The notes under the pieces are model-generated. The model was not told the origin of the DNA. It searched no databases and was given only the letters and a program-made list of their open reading frames with translations. The position numbers were made by a program, and so were the translations under genes. A stretch of DNA of 64,000 bases from Triparma columacea. Taxonomy: Eukaryota > Sar > Bolidophyceae > Parmales > Triparmaceae. The stretch spans positions 8,693-72,692 of the forward strand of contig BRYA01000234.1 in NCBI GenBank assembly GCA_030267965.1, read 5' to 3'. This document shows positions 42,125 to 54,227 of this stretch, piece after piece (the first letter of the stretch is position 1; every line of letters begins with the position of its first letter).

Positions 42125-44003
42125 ATGAAGGTCTCAGCAATTGCTCTGCTTTCACTCTTTACTGGAGGCGCAGCGTTCGCCTTTTCTCCTGCTAAGAGTG
42201 CCCCATTCATGAGAAATGGCTTTTCTGCACCTGCCAAATCGGGCACCTCAACTTCAGCATACATTGACCATGGCTTTGGGTCCCCTTCTAGCCCCCTCAC
42301 TCACCCCAGTCGCGCTAAGGGGGTGGTTCCAATGGGCTACGTTGGTCCTGACGTTCAGGTTGATGCTGCATGGCAGAGGGTAAAGGGGATGCTTGATGCC
42401 ATCACGGCTGCAAAGGAGGCTGGCGACGAAGGTGCGTCCGAGGTCCCCCTGTTCCACTTTCTCCGTCGCCTTACCCCCCCCCCCCCCACCCACCCCCCCG
42501 GCAGACCTCGAAGCCTCCCTCTCCCTCACAGTGTACTCCCACCTCCAGACCCTCTCCTCCATCTCCCCGTCAACCTTCTACTCCCTCCTCCTGGCTCAGC
42601 TCCCCCTCCTCATGCCCTTCGTCTACACTCCCGTAGTCGGCGCCGCTTGCAAGGACTGGTACGGCACAATCGGTCACACAGGTCTCGAGACTGGTGTCTA
42701 CATCGATGGCTTCGAGAGCAGCAAGTCCGACATGGTCCGCGTCCTCTCCACCTACAAGGAGTCGCACCCCTCTGTCCAGGCAATCGTCGTAACCGACGGC
42801 GAGAGGATCCTCGGCCTCGGCGACCTGGGTGTCCACGGCATGGGAATCCCGGTAGGTAAGCTGCACCTCTACACGGCGTGCGGGGGGATCGACCCGGCGA
42901 AATGCCTGCCGGTAACGATGGACCTAGGGTGCAATGTTGAAGCTATCAGGGACGCACCTGGGTACATGGGAACCCGGCGTGGGCGCGATTTATCCTCTGA
43001 TGAGTTTGACAAGGTGATGGAGAACTTCATGGAGGCCGCGATGGAGGTGTTCGGTAGGAACACCCTCATCCAGTTCGAGGATTTCGGGAACAAGAACGCC
43101 TTCCGCCTCCTCGAGGACTGGAGGGGCAAGAGCACCTCCTTCAACGACGACATCCAGGGTACTGCAAGCGTCGTAGTCGGCGGACTCCTGGCGTCCCTAA
43201 AGCTTACTGAGGGGATAGACAGGCTAGCTGACCACACCTTCGTATTCCTCGGCGCCGGGGAGGCCGGGGTAGGCATAGCTGAGCTGCTCGCGTACGCCAT
43301 CCAGCAGGAGACTGGTTGCACCCCAGCCGAGGCCAGGAAGCACATCAACTTAGTAGACAGCAAGGGCCTCGTAACAGCCGAAAGGGAGAACCTACAGCAC
43401 CACAAGCAACCGTTCGCCCACCAACGTAGCACCTCTCCCACGACCTTCGAGGAATCCGTAAAGCTCCTAAACCCCACTGCGATAATCGGTGTGTCTGCAA
43501 CCCCAAACACATTCACGGAACCAATCCTAGCACACATGGCAGCTACAACCACAAACCCTGTTGTCTTCGCACTCTCTAACCCCACAAGCCAAGCCGAGTG
43601 CACCGCACTACAGGCTTACACTTGGACGGAAGGGAGGTGCGTGTTCTCGTCAGGTTCACCGTTTGATAAAGTGGTTATTAACGGGGTTACGAAGGTACCT
43701 GGGCAGGGTAATAACGCGTACGTTTTCCCTGGAATTGGTCTCGGGGCTATCGCGGGGGGGGCTACTTCGGTAACCGAGAAGGACATGTACACGGCGGCTG
43801 TGACTCTGGCGGGGGAGGTTGGGGAGGACAGGCTGGAGGTGGGGTGCTGCTACCCTGAACTTGAGAGGATTAGGGAGGTTAGCGAGATTATTGCGACGAG
43901 GATTTGTGGAGATGTTTGGGAAGAGGGGAGGGGGGGAGAGGGGGAGAGGGAGAATGCAAGGGAGAAGGTTAGAGAGTGCATGTGGACACCTTTTCAGGAA
44001 TAG
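42125..44003 (+). CDS. Malic enzyme, probably plastid-targeted (601 aa)
   Basis: Exons 42125-42431 and 42505-44003 join G|AC across a 73-bp intron whose 3' end is nearly all C. ATG 42125 is chosen because it opens a signal peptide (MKVSAIALLSLFTGGAAFA), followed at once by FSP. AAFAF is the ASAFAP-type motif that marks plastid import in algae with complex plastids. The enzyme body has MPFVYTPVVGAAC, LGLGDLGVHGMGIPVGKL, GIDPAKCLPVTMDLG, DDIQGTASVVVGGL and the nucleotide fold GAGEAGVGIAELL. It oxidatively decarboxylates malate to pyruvate and CO2 with NAD or NADP. In the plastid it would supply pyruvate, reductant and CO2. The usual YTPTVGEAC is slightly altered. Coenzyme preference was not determined. 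Confidence 0.92.
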
Positions 44004-44152
44004 AGCGTGATTGGGGGTGAGGAAAGGAGGGAAGGAGAGGGGATGTTGAAAAGGTTGTGTTCTTGTGTTAAAGTGTTGAACATAGTGATTTATTTCTCAA
44101 ACCGTTGATATTTTTTGTTCCGCTTTTTCTCCCTTGGCCTCCCCTCCCCAAC

Positions 44153-44911
44153 CTACTTCATGAACTTGCTCATGAACCTCCTGTGGAAGTCGTTCCTGAC
44201 CGTGTCGTTGACGAATCTCTTTTCCTTCTTCTGTTCCCCCCTCGCCTGGTTCCTGAAGACGACGTCGTCGTTCCACTTCCGCTTCATCTTCCCGCTCTTC
44301 CCCCCTGTTCCGCCGTCGGAGAGGAGCGGGTTACCTGTCATGGCGGCCTCGGTTGCCAGGGCCTCCCTCTCTGCCGCCTCCTCTTCCTCCTTCAGCCTCT
44401 CCTTCTCCGCCCTCTCTGCCTTGATCTTCTCCATCTCCATCCTGAGCAGCTCCTCCTCGTCCTCATCGTCAGAGTCGTCGTCAGAGTCGTCATCCGAGTC
44501 GTCGTCAGAGTCACCGAGAGCGTCGAGGTCCTCCTCCTCCTCCGAGTCTCCATTATCTTCATCGTCCCCGTCTTCGTCCCCATACTTTCCCCCCAACCCC
44601 AGCACCTTATCATTCCCCATCTCGAGCATCTTGATGTCCCCCTTCTTGTCGTCCTCCTCGTCGACCGTCCTCATCCCAACCTTCCCCCTCCTCCGTTCCT
44701 TCTCCGCCTCCTCAAGTTTCCTCAAGCTCTCCTCAACAATCCTCCTCTTATCCTTATCAACAACCTGAGCCCCCGTCCTGTACTTCAGCTTCGTGTGTGC
44801 AGCCGCGTCCTTCGCGGACCTCATGGTGGATATCTGACCACCTGAGTCCCAGTTTCCGCCCTCTGCTCCCCCTACGGCTGCCTTCCATGTGGGACGATGT
44901 GCCGTAGTCAT
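44153..44911 (-). CDS. CWC15: Spliceosome-associated protein CWC15
   Basis: Single exon, ATG 44911 to TAG 44153, 252 aa (the human protein is about 230). It starts MTTAHRPTWKAAVGG and has the conserved SAKDAAAHTKLKYRTGAQ block. The middle is acidic (repeated DSDDD), followed by a charged helix. The C-terminal WNDDVVFRNQARGE plus KKEKRFVNDTVRNDFHRRFM is the family hallmark. CWC15 is a small, largely disordered component of the Prp19/NineTeen-related spliceosome core, present from activation through catalysis. Its presence as an intronless gene fits this intron-containing genome. It converges with the malic-enzyme gene (149 bp apart). Confidence 0.95.
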   Translation of the reverse strand: MTTAHRPTWKAAVGGAEGGNWDSGGQISTMRSAKDAAAHTKLKYRTGAQVVDKDKRRIVEESLRKLEEAEKERRRGKVGMRTVDEEDDKKGDIKMLEMGNDKVLGLGGKYGDEDGDDEDNGDSEEEEDLDALGDSDDDSDDDSDDDSDDEDEEELLRMEMEKIKAERAEKERLKEEEEAAEREALATEAAMTGNPLLSDGGTGGKSGKMKRKWNDDVVFRNQARGEQKKEKRFVNDTVRNDFHRRFMSKFMK

Positions 44912-45545
44912 TGTTTGTAGATGTGTGGGGTTGGTTGTTTCTGGGTGTTAAATTAGGGTTTTGGGGTATTGGTGATGTGTTAGGTTGTATCGATGGTATA
45001 ATGAGTTGTTAATGGTGGTAATGGTGGTGATGATAGTTGTCAATAGTTGTTGAGAGGATAGAAGTATTGTGTATGGGGGGTGGTCACGAGATGTAGGAGG
45101 GGTATAATTTGGCCTTTGAAGTTGATATGCGTATGATAGTGTAGTTTATCGATACTTGAATGTTGTTGTTGTTGTATGAGTCCGACCAATATATATATTG
45201 TTGCGTATTGAAACAAAAAACTTACTCTGCCAAAGACTTTGTTTTCTGTCTCTGGTCCGGAACTGGACTCTGAGGCTTGGGGATGGGGATTGGGCCTTGG
45301 GAATTGCTTCTGGTAGACCTGGCCCACAGAATATATTAACAGTATCTCCTTTTTACGTCATATTTACGTTGAAGGTCTCTCACTTTCATATTGCTTGCTA
45401 CTTGCTTCTATTATCTTACAAGCTTGTTAATAGCTTCATAGGGATTCCTCTTCCATTTGATTGAAATCTTGACTCAATTGAATTACCACAATTCACCACA
45501 ATTCACACTGCAATTCACACTGCAATTCACCGTAATTCACTGCTC
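44912..45545. other. Divergent intergenic region with short tandem repeat
   Basis: The 634 bp between CWC15 (minus) and the next plus-strand gene. Nearest CWC15 it is T/G-rich. At 45481-45541 there are about six spaced copies of AATTCAC (AATTCACCAC, AATTCACACTGC and so on), ending just before the start codon at 45546. No gene or RNA was recognised. Confidence 0.6.
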
Positions 45546-47232
45546 ATGTTAAGAAGATGCATCATAACACGTAGAAACCCACTTAAAACAAATAGCCTCT
45601 CACCCTCCACCACCTCCTTGTCCACCTCTTTGTCCAACAACTTATCAAAATGTGCACACAACAGTGCACACTACAACACCAACATAACAAACATACAAAC
45701 CAGAACGTACTTTAGAGATAGCAAACAGTGGCCTACAAAATGGTCAACCAAATGCTCTGAGAAGGGCTCTCTTAGAGGCAACAACAAGAACAACTACTAC
45801 TACAACAACAACTACTACAACAACCGAAATAAACCCCCAATCAGACGTAACACAAATAACTCCTCGACCCCCAAGGATCCCCCTAAAGGTCCCCCCCAGT
45901 CTGACGCCGAGACCTACAGCCACCAACTAAAGTCCCTCGCTGAGGAGACCATCCAAACTATGCAGCGAAGGTGAGCAGGAGGGGAGGGTGACAAAGGGCA
46001 CACTTCGAGGCCGCGGAAACTGTGAAGCAATCCCGATTTAGCTGTTGCTTCGATAAAAGCGCCCCCCCTTCGCTCCCTCAACATCTCCAGCGCATTGGCT
46101 CAACCCCCCCCCTACCCCTACCCCTACCCTACCTTTAGGACTGACACTCTATCCGCCGAGCGCAAGCGTAACATGTTCGCAATATCCTTCTCCCTCCTCG
46201 TCGCCGGCACCACCCTCTTCGGCAAGGTCGTCTACGAGTCCTTCAAGTCTTCCGTATCCGACGTCGCAGGGGACGTCATGACACACGATACGGTACAGGT
46301 TAAAACGAGCGAACTTGCGGCTGCGGTTGTTCAACATGTACTGACGGATGAAACTGTTAAAAGGAAGGCTAGCGGGTTCCTAAAACAGGCAAGCGAGGAG
46401 GAGGGTACAAGGGAGGCCATAGTAAGTCTGGTCAGAATGGTAGCCGCTGATAAGGAGGTCCGGGATGCCCTGGGTGGACTGGTTGGGAGGGTATGGGGGG
46501 ACTTAGTAGGGGATAAGGAGATTATATCCATGACCGCACAACTACTCACGGAAGCACTAAGAGACGAGAAAACACTAAAGGCAGCTACCGAACTCGTCGT
46601 TAAACTATGCAAGGACCCGGCGGTAGCAGCGGCGGCCACAGAACTCGTAGCGAGCATGGGGTCTGTAAACTCTGTACAGACGTCAACTAACAACCTCCTA
46701 ATGGGTGCCTCCCACGCCGTAATGAACGACCCGGGGGTTATGGAACACAGCAAAGAGTTCGTAGCAGACGTCGTAGCCGACGACGCCATCCAGAGAACTG
46801 GCGGTGACGCGTTATGGAACACTATCACGTACAGCGTTAGACCGGGGATCGCGAGCTTGCTGGCGGGGGTTGGGGTCGCGTTTTTGGGGATTGGGGTGTT
46901 TGCGTTAGGGAGAGGAGGGTATATGGAAGAGGTGAGAAGGGGGGGAGGGGGGGGGGGAAGGGAATCTACGACGACGGGGTTTTTCTTACACACTATCACA
47001 AACACACTCGCTCCATGTCTGCACCGTTGGCGCGTCTTAGGATAAGTTTGTAGGGGGGGTGGTAAAGGGTGTGGGAAACTGGGGGGTTGGGGTCTGGGGC
47101 AGGCTGGTGGGGTCCGTAGAGTGGGGCCGGGTGACGGGGAGGGTGGGGGAGGGAATTAAGAGGGCCTGGGGGGGAGGGTGGAAGGGAATTGGGGAAAGGC
47201 TGGGATGGGGGGGAGGGGGAGAGAAAACTTAA
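45546..47232 (+). CDS. Unrecognised, probably mitochondrial, membrane protein (469 aa)
   Basis: Exons 45546-45970, 46139-46931 and 47041-47232, joined in phases 2 and 0. Residues 1-35 are rich in Arg, Ser and Thr and lack acidic residues (MLRRCIITRRNPLKTNSL), as in a mitochondrial presequence. A Gly/Asn/Tyr low-complexity patch follows (YYYNNNYYNNRNK). Two membrane segments flank a long soluble part: FAISFSLLVAGTTLFGKVVY near residue 155 and SLLAGVGVAFLGIGVFALG near residue 390. The soluble part has helical units such as VQVKTSELAAAVVQHVLTDE that look like repeats of about 30-35 residues. The last exon is Gly/Trp-rich (VGNWGVGVWGRLVGSVEWGR). The second intron could be retained, in which case the protein ends near 47045. 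No family is recognised. Confidence 0.65.
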
Positions 47233-47518
47233 TCTATGTTATCAACACGAACGGGCTTTCAAGGGGGGACCTCCCACGACGGTCGAAGCCATTATGTGAC
47301 TACGTTATTTTTGCCCCATATGCCAACAGATGTTATCGATTACTGTTAATTAGTTTTCCCATTAAAACTCCCGAGATCCTCCCTTGCAGAACGTTGCTTC
47401 CCTACTCCACCTCCACCTGCAACAAACAATTACCAAATCATCTCCCCGAGCTGCCCCCACACACAAACAAAATTGGTCGATCGAGCTTATTTTTCCCGTG
47501 CGTGAACTCCTAATCCCC

Positions 47519-50500
47519 ATGTTCTCCCCTATACCTCTCCCACCCCAGCGCTTCCTCCTGTCCATTATTCTCCTCCTTCTCGTCCTGTTTCCCTGTTCTG
47601 CCTCGTACCAGCCGCCTCTTCGGAAGGTACAAGCTAGGTCCCCCTCTCATGCCGCAGATCTCTTCTTCCAGACATTTGCAAAGGACCATTACTCAGCAGC
47701 GGAGGTTACAGAAATAGAGAAATACCACAAGCTCGCGCGGGATGCCGGTCTGGGCTCAGTTCCCCGGTCCCTCATCGTTGAGGGTGAGAACAGCGTCCGC
47801 GGCAAGTTCCGTTGGATGACCGCCCTGATAGCCCCCTCCGCCTCAGGCTACTACCACTTCTGCGGCGCCTCCCTCATCCACGAGAAGTACGTCCTGACCG
47901 CCGCACACTGCGTTGAGGGGACGGATCTTACGGGAGGCGGAATGACGGTCGCGATTGGGAGGTACCAGCTGAACAACGTGACGGAGCACGGGCAAGTCAT
48001 GAATGTCAAGGCTGTGTACCAGGTGAGAATGGGGCAGGAAGGAGCAGGGCAAGGAAGTGGTAGGGGTGATTCCGGCGTCCTATGGCTAACCTTCTTCGAT
48101 CGCCTTCTCTCCCCCCTCCCTCACCCCCAGCACCCTGACTACAACCCGAACACCATGCTCGCCGACGTTGCCATCCTGGAGCTCCCTGAGGCCGTCACCC
48201 ACCCGTACATAAGGACCGTGCCCCTCGTGACTGATGAGGTCTCCGAAACCCTCAGACACGGATCAATTGTGACTGTCAGCGGCTGGGGCGCTCTCTCCTC
48301 TTCCTCCACCCCCCCCTCTCGCCGATCCTTGCTTTCCTGCGATGTCCCCAACCCCGACTTCATCGGCGACGGCTGGTGCGACAAGGGCGTTGAGTATAAC
48401 AGCATGGGCTGCGGCTACGACGGCGGGGACTGCTGCCCGACAACCTGCACGTGCACCGCCAGCACCCCCGGGTGCTACGCGAACTGCGGGAGCAACGGGT
48501 ACGATTGCAAGGACCCTGAGAACGGAGGGGCGAGGCCGACCTGCCAGGCGGACAGCACGGTCCTGGGCGACGGGTATTGCGACTCTGGGGAGGCGAACTC
48601 TGAGATCTGTGGTTGGGACGGGGGGGACTGCTGCGAGAGCTCATGCTCAAGCAGCGACCTCAACGACTGCGGCGTTAACGGGTACACGTGCCTCGACCCT
48701 GTCAGGACTGATAATAACGTACAAGTGAGTATTGTGCACCTTATTATTATCCTATTTCTCTCTAACACACACACACACACACACACACATACTCACACGC
48801 AGTTCTGCGCCCCTGGATGTCCGACCGATTGGAGCCTTGACGATGTTTGCAACGACGCCTGCAACGTTGCCTCTTGCAACTTCGACGGCGGAGCGTGTAC
48901 CACTGACAGCAACGCCAATCATGTCCTCGTATCGACGTCCGAGACGGCCAGCAGCATCCTCAAGGAGGTCTCCATGCCGCTGGTCAGCTACGAGAAGTGC
49001 AACGCCGCGTACCTCGCTGGCGGGGGCGGGGGAGTTACGACAGACACCGTGTGCGCGGGCCTCCCCGAAGGAGGCCCTGACAGCTGCCAGGGCGATTCAG
49101 GCGGCCCCCTTATGTACAGCTACGACAACCAGTTCTATCAGGTCGGCGTCGTATCGTGGGGAATTGGTTGCGGGTGGGCAGGTTACTACGGGGTATATGC
49201 GAGGTGAGCATGGTTGCACGATACGAGAATGAAGCTAAGGCCTCCATGTATGATGCTTCCTTAATATTTTCCACTAACACATACAATACACGGCCTCCCA
49301 ACTTTCCCGCAGCGTGGACTTCTACCGGCCCTGGATCGAGAACTTTCTCGTCGACTTTCCTTTTGCGGTTTTGGAGTATGACGACAACTTGAACGCGTTG
49401 CCTGGACTTTTTGGGAACCAGATGCTCACGCCCACCGGTGGCGAAGATGCCTATCCCATAACTCTAAAAAATACTGCTGCAGCTTCGGGGCTTGTTTTGG
49501 ACATTGCCCTGTCAGTTTCTCACTCTGCCTGGAACGTTGATACGACGTCCTGCAGCCTCGAAGGTATTGGAAATGTTTGCACCGTGATTGTAACATTTAA
49601 CCCTACCACAATCGCAACTCGTCTCACCAACTCGCTCGTCATCACCACCACCCACAATTCCGTGTCAATTACGGAGACGCTGGATTTTAGGGCCCTGGTT
49701 GTCTCGAGATTCGACTCGGCGAACACAATTCATCCTGGTATTTCGTTCTACTTGACTGGAGGGAGCCCATGGGAATTCCTCGCCACCAGCGATTTTGATG
49801 ATCTGGAGGAGCTTGACTCTCTTGGTAGTGTCTCGGTGACGCCTCCGAAGCTGGACAACGACCAGAATTCTTGCATCACGACGCACATCGATGGTCCGGA
49901 CGTTCTGTCGTTCTCTTGGGCCACACATTGTGAACTAGGGTACGACTTCATGAAGCTTTACGTCGGATTCGAGCAGGTCGATCTCATCACTGGTGTCACT
50001 CCGTGGGTGAGTGAGACCCACGTCATCCCAACGGGGTCGCAGCGGGTGACCATCTGCTACGTGAAGGATGATGGAAATGAGTTTGGACTCGACGAGGGGT
50101 ACTTGGGAGGGGTGGAGCTCGCAAGTTTCGACGGGTGTGGGCTGGGAGAAGCTGCTGGGCTGGACGTATCCTGCAGCTGCCACGGGATCCCGGGTGATGG
50201 TGCAAGTTGCACGTGCCTTGACAATTGGGGCGGGTCGGATTGCTCGATCCTCGCGTGTGATGAAGATTGCGTCAATGGGGTGTGCACAATGGTAGGTGGG
50301 AGCCCTCAATGCGTGTGCAACACGGGCTTTGGGGGCAGTGATTGCAGTAACGCGGACTCGACCTGCACCACGAGCGTGATTGTTGAGGTTTCGACGAAGA
50401 AATTTTCCCAAGACAATGGTTGGACGATTTCCAAGCTGGAGACGGGGGGGAACTGGGTTGTAGTTGGAAGGGAAATGGTCGGCAGCTTCCAGGACGACGG

Positions 50501-53342
50501 CTTGTACAAGACGCAGGTATGCCTCAACCCTGGAGTGCATAGGCTGACGGTGAGCGATGTTGAGGGAGATGGTTGGCATGGGGGCACCATTGGCGTCAAG
50601 TCGGGAGGCGAAGATGCTGTGTTAGTGGAAACGATAGAGGTTGGGCCAAACGCCAAGGCGGAAATATTTGTAATTTCAGAGGATGCCAGCGCGACCTGCA
50701 GCGATGGTTTACAAAATGGCCCTGAGAGTGATGTGGACTGTGGTGCGACTTGCGGCAAATGCGGGTTCCGAAAGAAGTGCTACAGTGACAATGACTGCCT
50801 TCTTGGCGTCTGTATGAAGGATCCTGAGGGCAGTAATAACTTGAAAATATGTGGAGACGTTGGTATTAGTCCTCTGAAGCCAGAGAGTTACGAGGTGGTT
50901 CTGGGAGGGAGCACGCTCGAAATTGAGTTTGGCGTTGCTAGCGAGATTGACAACGGGTGGAGGATCGATGTTGACGTGGAGAGCCTTGACGGGGGGGTGG
51001 TGGTTGAGGCCGCGAGGGGCGCTGCGTGGAGCTCGAGTTCCGGGACAGGCAGCGTGAGCGTCAGTTTGGGTATGTTCTTGCCCACCGGCCTGTACAGGTG
51101 CAAGTTGAGTTGGAGCGGGGAAGATGGCGCTTTCATTTACAGTGACCCCTTCCAACTGAGTGGAAGCAGCATTATACTAATCGAGCCGAGTGGGGAGGAG
51201 AGGCTCGTTGGAGGAATGACCCTCAACGTCAAGGCCCTCACTGGTGGGTTCGTAGGTTTCATCAGTCTCTTTCTGCAGAAGGAGGGGGAGGATGCCCTGA
51301 TGGACGTTGGTGATTGGGAGGCCAAGGTGGGAAGCAGTAATGAGATCAACATCATGATTCCCAGGACTTTGAGCATGGGGAGGTGGAAGGTGGTCGCAAT
51401 GCCCGTGGAGGACAAGGCCGCTGGAGGTGCATACCTCATAAGTTACAGCGCGTGGTTCTGGGTGAATGAGGATCCCAACATAGTCGTCTTGGAGCCCCTG
51501 GCGGAGAGCGTTTACGTCGGTGGTAAGGAGATGAATCTCGAATGGACTGGAAGCATCCCGATGAGCGGGGGACTGGGCGTGAAGCTGAAATCTAGGGAGT
51601 GCGGCGAAGAGTTGTGGGCAGAGGTTTTAAATTCCAAGGACAGTTTGAGGGGGAAGTTGGACCTTACGTTGCCACATTTGAGTTCGGCGATGTGGGTGAC
51701 GGTGGAGGTGGGCGGCAACGGAGTGGAGGACGCCGTTGACGTGCTGCTCAGGCCTGAGATCACTTGCAGGGCGGGGTGCTTCGAGGATTTAAGGGGCGAC
51801 GGGGTTTGCCACCCCCAGTGCGACACGTACGCTTGTGGATTTGATGATGGTGATTGTTGCTCACCGGCGGCAGAGGTAGAAGGGGGGGAGGAAGTGGGAG
51901 GGGAGGAAGGGGAGGAAGGGGAGGAAGGAGAGGATTGCTTGGAGGTGGTGGTGGGGGTGTGGATAGGAGCCTACGGAAGCGAGGTCACATGGGAGATCCC
52001 AGGGACCTGCCCACCGCTGTACGGTGGCGCCGGAGAGTACGGAAGAGTGGGCTGGTACAACGTGAGTGCTTGCATCCCGCTCGGCCTTCAGACGCTCAGG
52101 GGCTACGACAGCGTCGGAGACGGTTGGGGGGAGAGCTTCGTTGTGATCGATGCCGTAAAGGGTGAGGGGGGGAATGAAAGGGAGGAAGTCACGGGAGTAT
52201 TGGTCGTGGAGGGCACCGGGGAAGAGTTCCTGTTCGAGTTGTGCGAGGGGAATGAATGCGGGAGCGACAAGGGTTGTAACGACGATGGCGTTCGGCTCAC
52301 GACGGGGGGCAACGTATGTGCTTTTCCTTTTTTGATGAATGGCGTGATGAGGTATGATTGCGTTGAGGATGGGAGTGGTATTATTGGGCTTGAGGTCTGT
52401 GCCACTGAGATCGACCCCTGTAGCTGCGCGCACGATGGAGTGAGCGGGGAGATACAAACCTCCAGGAAGGGCTGCGCGAGTGGAGAGAGGGAGAGCATCG
52501 ACCTCGCCTGCAAGGCAGAGCACGCGGGGGCCGGGAAGGAGGCCTGGTGCTACGTCGTCAATCCCATCATGTGCGCGAGGATGGGGGCTGATGAGAGGGA
52601 AATCAAGGGGTTAGAGGCAGTGCTGTACTATGATAGCGCCAGATACGGGGGTGCTGGGTGGAGGTACTGTGATGTAGATGCTGAGAACCATATCGACAAC
52701 TTTGTGGGGGAACTGGCGAGCTGCGAGCTCTGCGAGCCTTTGGAAGAGGCCATTGACGTCATGTTCTACGTCTACGCTGGGGTGACCGGTGGTCTGGTTT
52801 CACTCTGCATCCTCTTCTGCCTTGTGAGGCTGTGGTGTGCAGAGAGGCAGGAGGTGAAGAAGGTCAGCTCAAAGTTTAGGGAGACCAGCGTGGCGTTGCG
52901 AGTCGCGAATCAAGAGGTGGAAATGCTCAAGAGAGAATCCGAGCGTCTCAAGGAGGCACGAAAAGCCAATTTGATGAATGCAACCTTTACAAGAGAAGAA
53001 GCAAAACACATAAACGTCACGACGAGCATATCAGGGTTCGGCGTCAGGGAGAAGATGTCCAAAAAAGCTCGAGGGTTAGGGGAGAAGTTTAAACTCAGGT
53101 CGTTTAGGAACTCGGGAAGCAACATAGTAGACTCACCAGAATCAAAGAGCCCGAGGGAAGATGTGATGATCAAGGTCCAGCTCGATCAGGCCGAGGCTGA
53201 AATCAAGAGGCTCAAAGGGGTGGTGGAGGAGTATGAGGCTGACGTCGAGAACCCAAAAGCTGAGATTAAAAAGTTGAGGGATAAGGTCAGGCAACTCGAA
53301 GTACAGAACGCCGTGCACACAAGGAGGCAAATGTACGGGTAA
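47519..53342 (+). CDS. Membrane-anchored trypsin-like protein with LNR (Notch) and EGF-like modules (1,842 aa)
   Basis: Exons 47519-48022, 48131-48724, 48803-49203 and 49313-53342. ATG 47519 opens a signal peptide (RFLLSIILLLLVLFPCSAS); an in-frame TTG at 47384 was not used. Peptidase S1: LTAAHC (His), ADVAIL (Asp) and DSCQGDSGGP (Ser, with the specificity Asp six residues before). Three LNR modules (for example GDGWCDKG..GYDGGDCC, GDGYCDSG..GWDGGDCC) are inserted after VSGWGAL, at the autolysis loop. The stalk has an Ig-like segment, EGF-like units (CVNGVCTMV..CVCNTGFGGSDC), a Cys-rich unit near 50700 and a fourth LNR near 51780. One membrane span (YVYAGVTGGLVSLCILFCLV) lies near 52770. The cytoplasmic tail ends in a coiled coil. 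All catalytic residues are present. Ligand and substrate are unknown. Confidence 0.88.
48765..48789. repeat. (AC)n microsatellite in an intron
   Basis: About 12 AC dinucleotides lying 13 bases before the 3' splice site of the second intron of the trypsin-like gene. The tract takes the place of the pyrimidine tract. Confidence 0.95.
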
Positions 53343-53539
53343 GGAGATGGGGAAAAAAAAATGTTCATATTTGGTACTGAATAGGTTTTATTTATTATAT
53401 AATGCACCAGTTCCTTGGAAGACGCAAGCCTGTGCAAGATTCGAGACCCTCCGAAAATACAGGGATCGATTAGAGTTTGCGCATCAGCGCTGTAATATAA
53501 TACACTATCTTTGGACCGAATTCCAGGAGTTACGCTATC

Positions 53540-53945
53540 TCCTACGAAAATAATTTTTTTATCAACTTTTGCTTGCATTTCAAAGGTCTTCCAAATTCTT
53601 TGTTATTACCAAAATATCTTAATTTATGTATCAATATCATAATTTGAATTTATTAATTTACAAAAAATTATATAGAAAAATATTTTACACCTGAGAAATT
53701 TCAAATATTTATCTAGGGTATATTAATATACCAAATTATTCAAAATACAATTTAGATAAGATAATTGCATATATCAAGTCACATTGGAGACATTACTAAA
53801 ATTATATTCTTGAGATGTCAAAAAAAGTTTAATATTATCACATATACTAAGTTAGTTTATATAATTGATTGTTGATAACAATATATATTTCGTAGGTATA
53901 AAATAGACAATTTAATTTTGCTGATTTTCGATTGCGAAGATCCTA
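53540..53945. other. AT-rich island
   Basis: About 400 bp that is very strongly A/T, by eye well over 75%, with many TATATT and AAATAT words, inside a GC-rich, gene-dense region. No protein-like frame is present. It separates the trypsin-like gene (ends 53342) from the glutathione S-transferase (starts 54228). The flanks, 53343-53539 and 53946-54227, are ordinary untranslated or intergenic sequence. Confidence 0.8.
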
Positions 53946-54227
53946 CCTTTGCTGATGTCAATCGTTCTAGAATGGCAGACTGGGCAAACTGAGTCACATC
54001 ACCCCCTTGCACAGGTGAGAGCAAACGTTCGTCTCCTCAACCTTAGCCATACACCTCGCGTAATATTTCCGTTCCGATCTTATTGGCCCTCTTCCCCTCT
54101 CCCTCCCTTTCTTGAACTTTTCATCATCCAAACTGATTCGTCCTCACCCACACCCACTCCTTCTTCTTTTCTTCTCTTCCAAAAACCACCATCCTGCCCG
54201 TACTGCGTTCCATTCCATCAGTTTAGC

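Noticed and set aside
51861..52523. 220-codon minus-strand frame inside the trypsin-like gene
   Set aside because: Shadow of the sense coding region; the sense frame is continuous with LNR cysteines and the membrane span.
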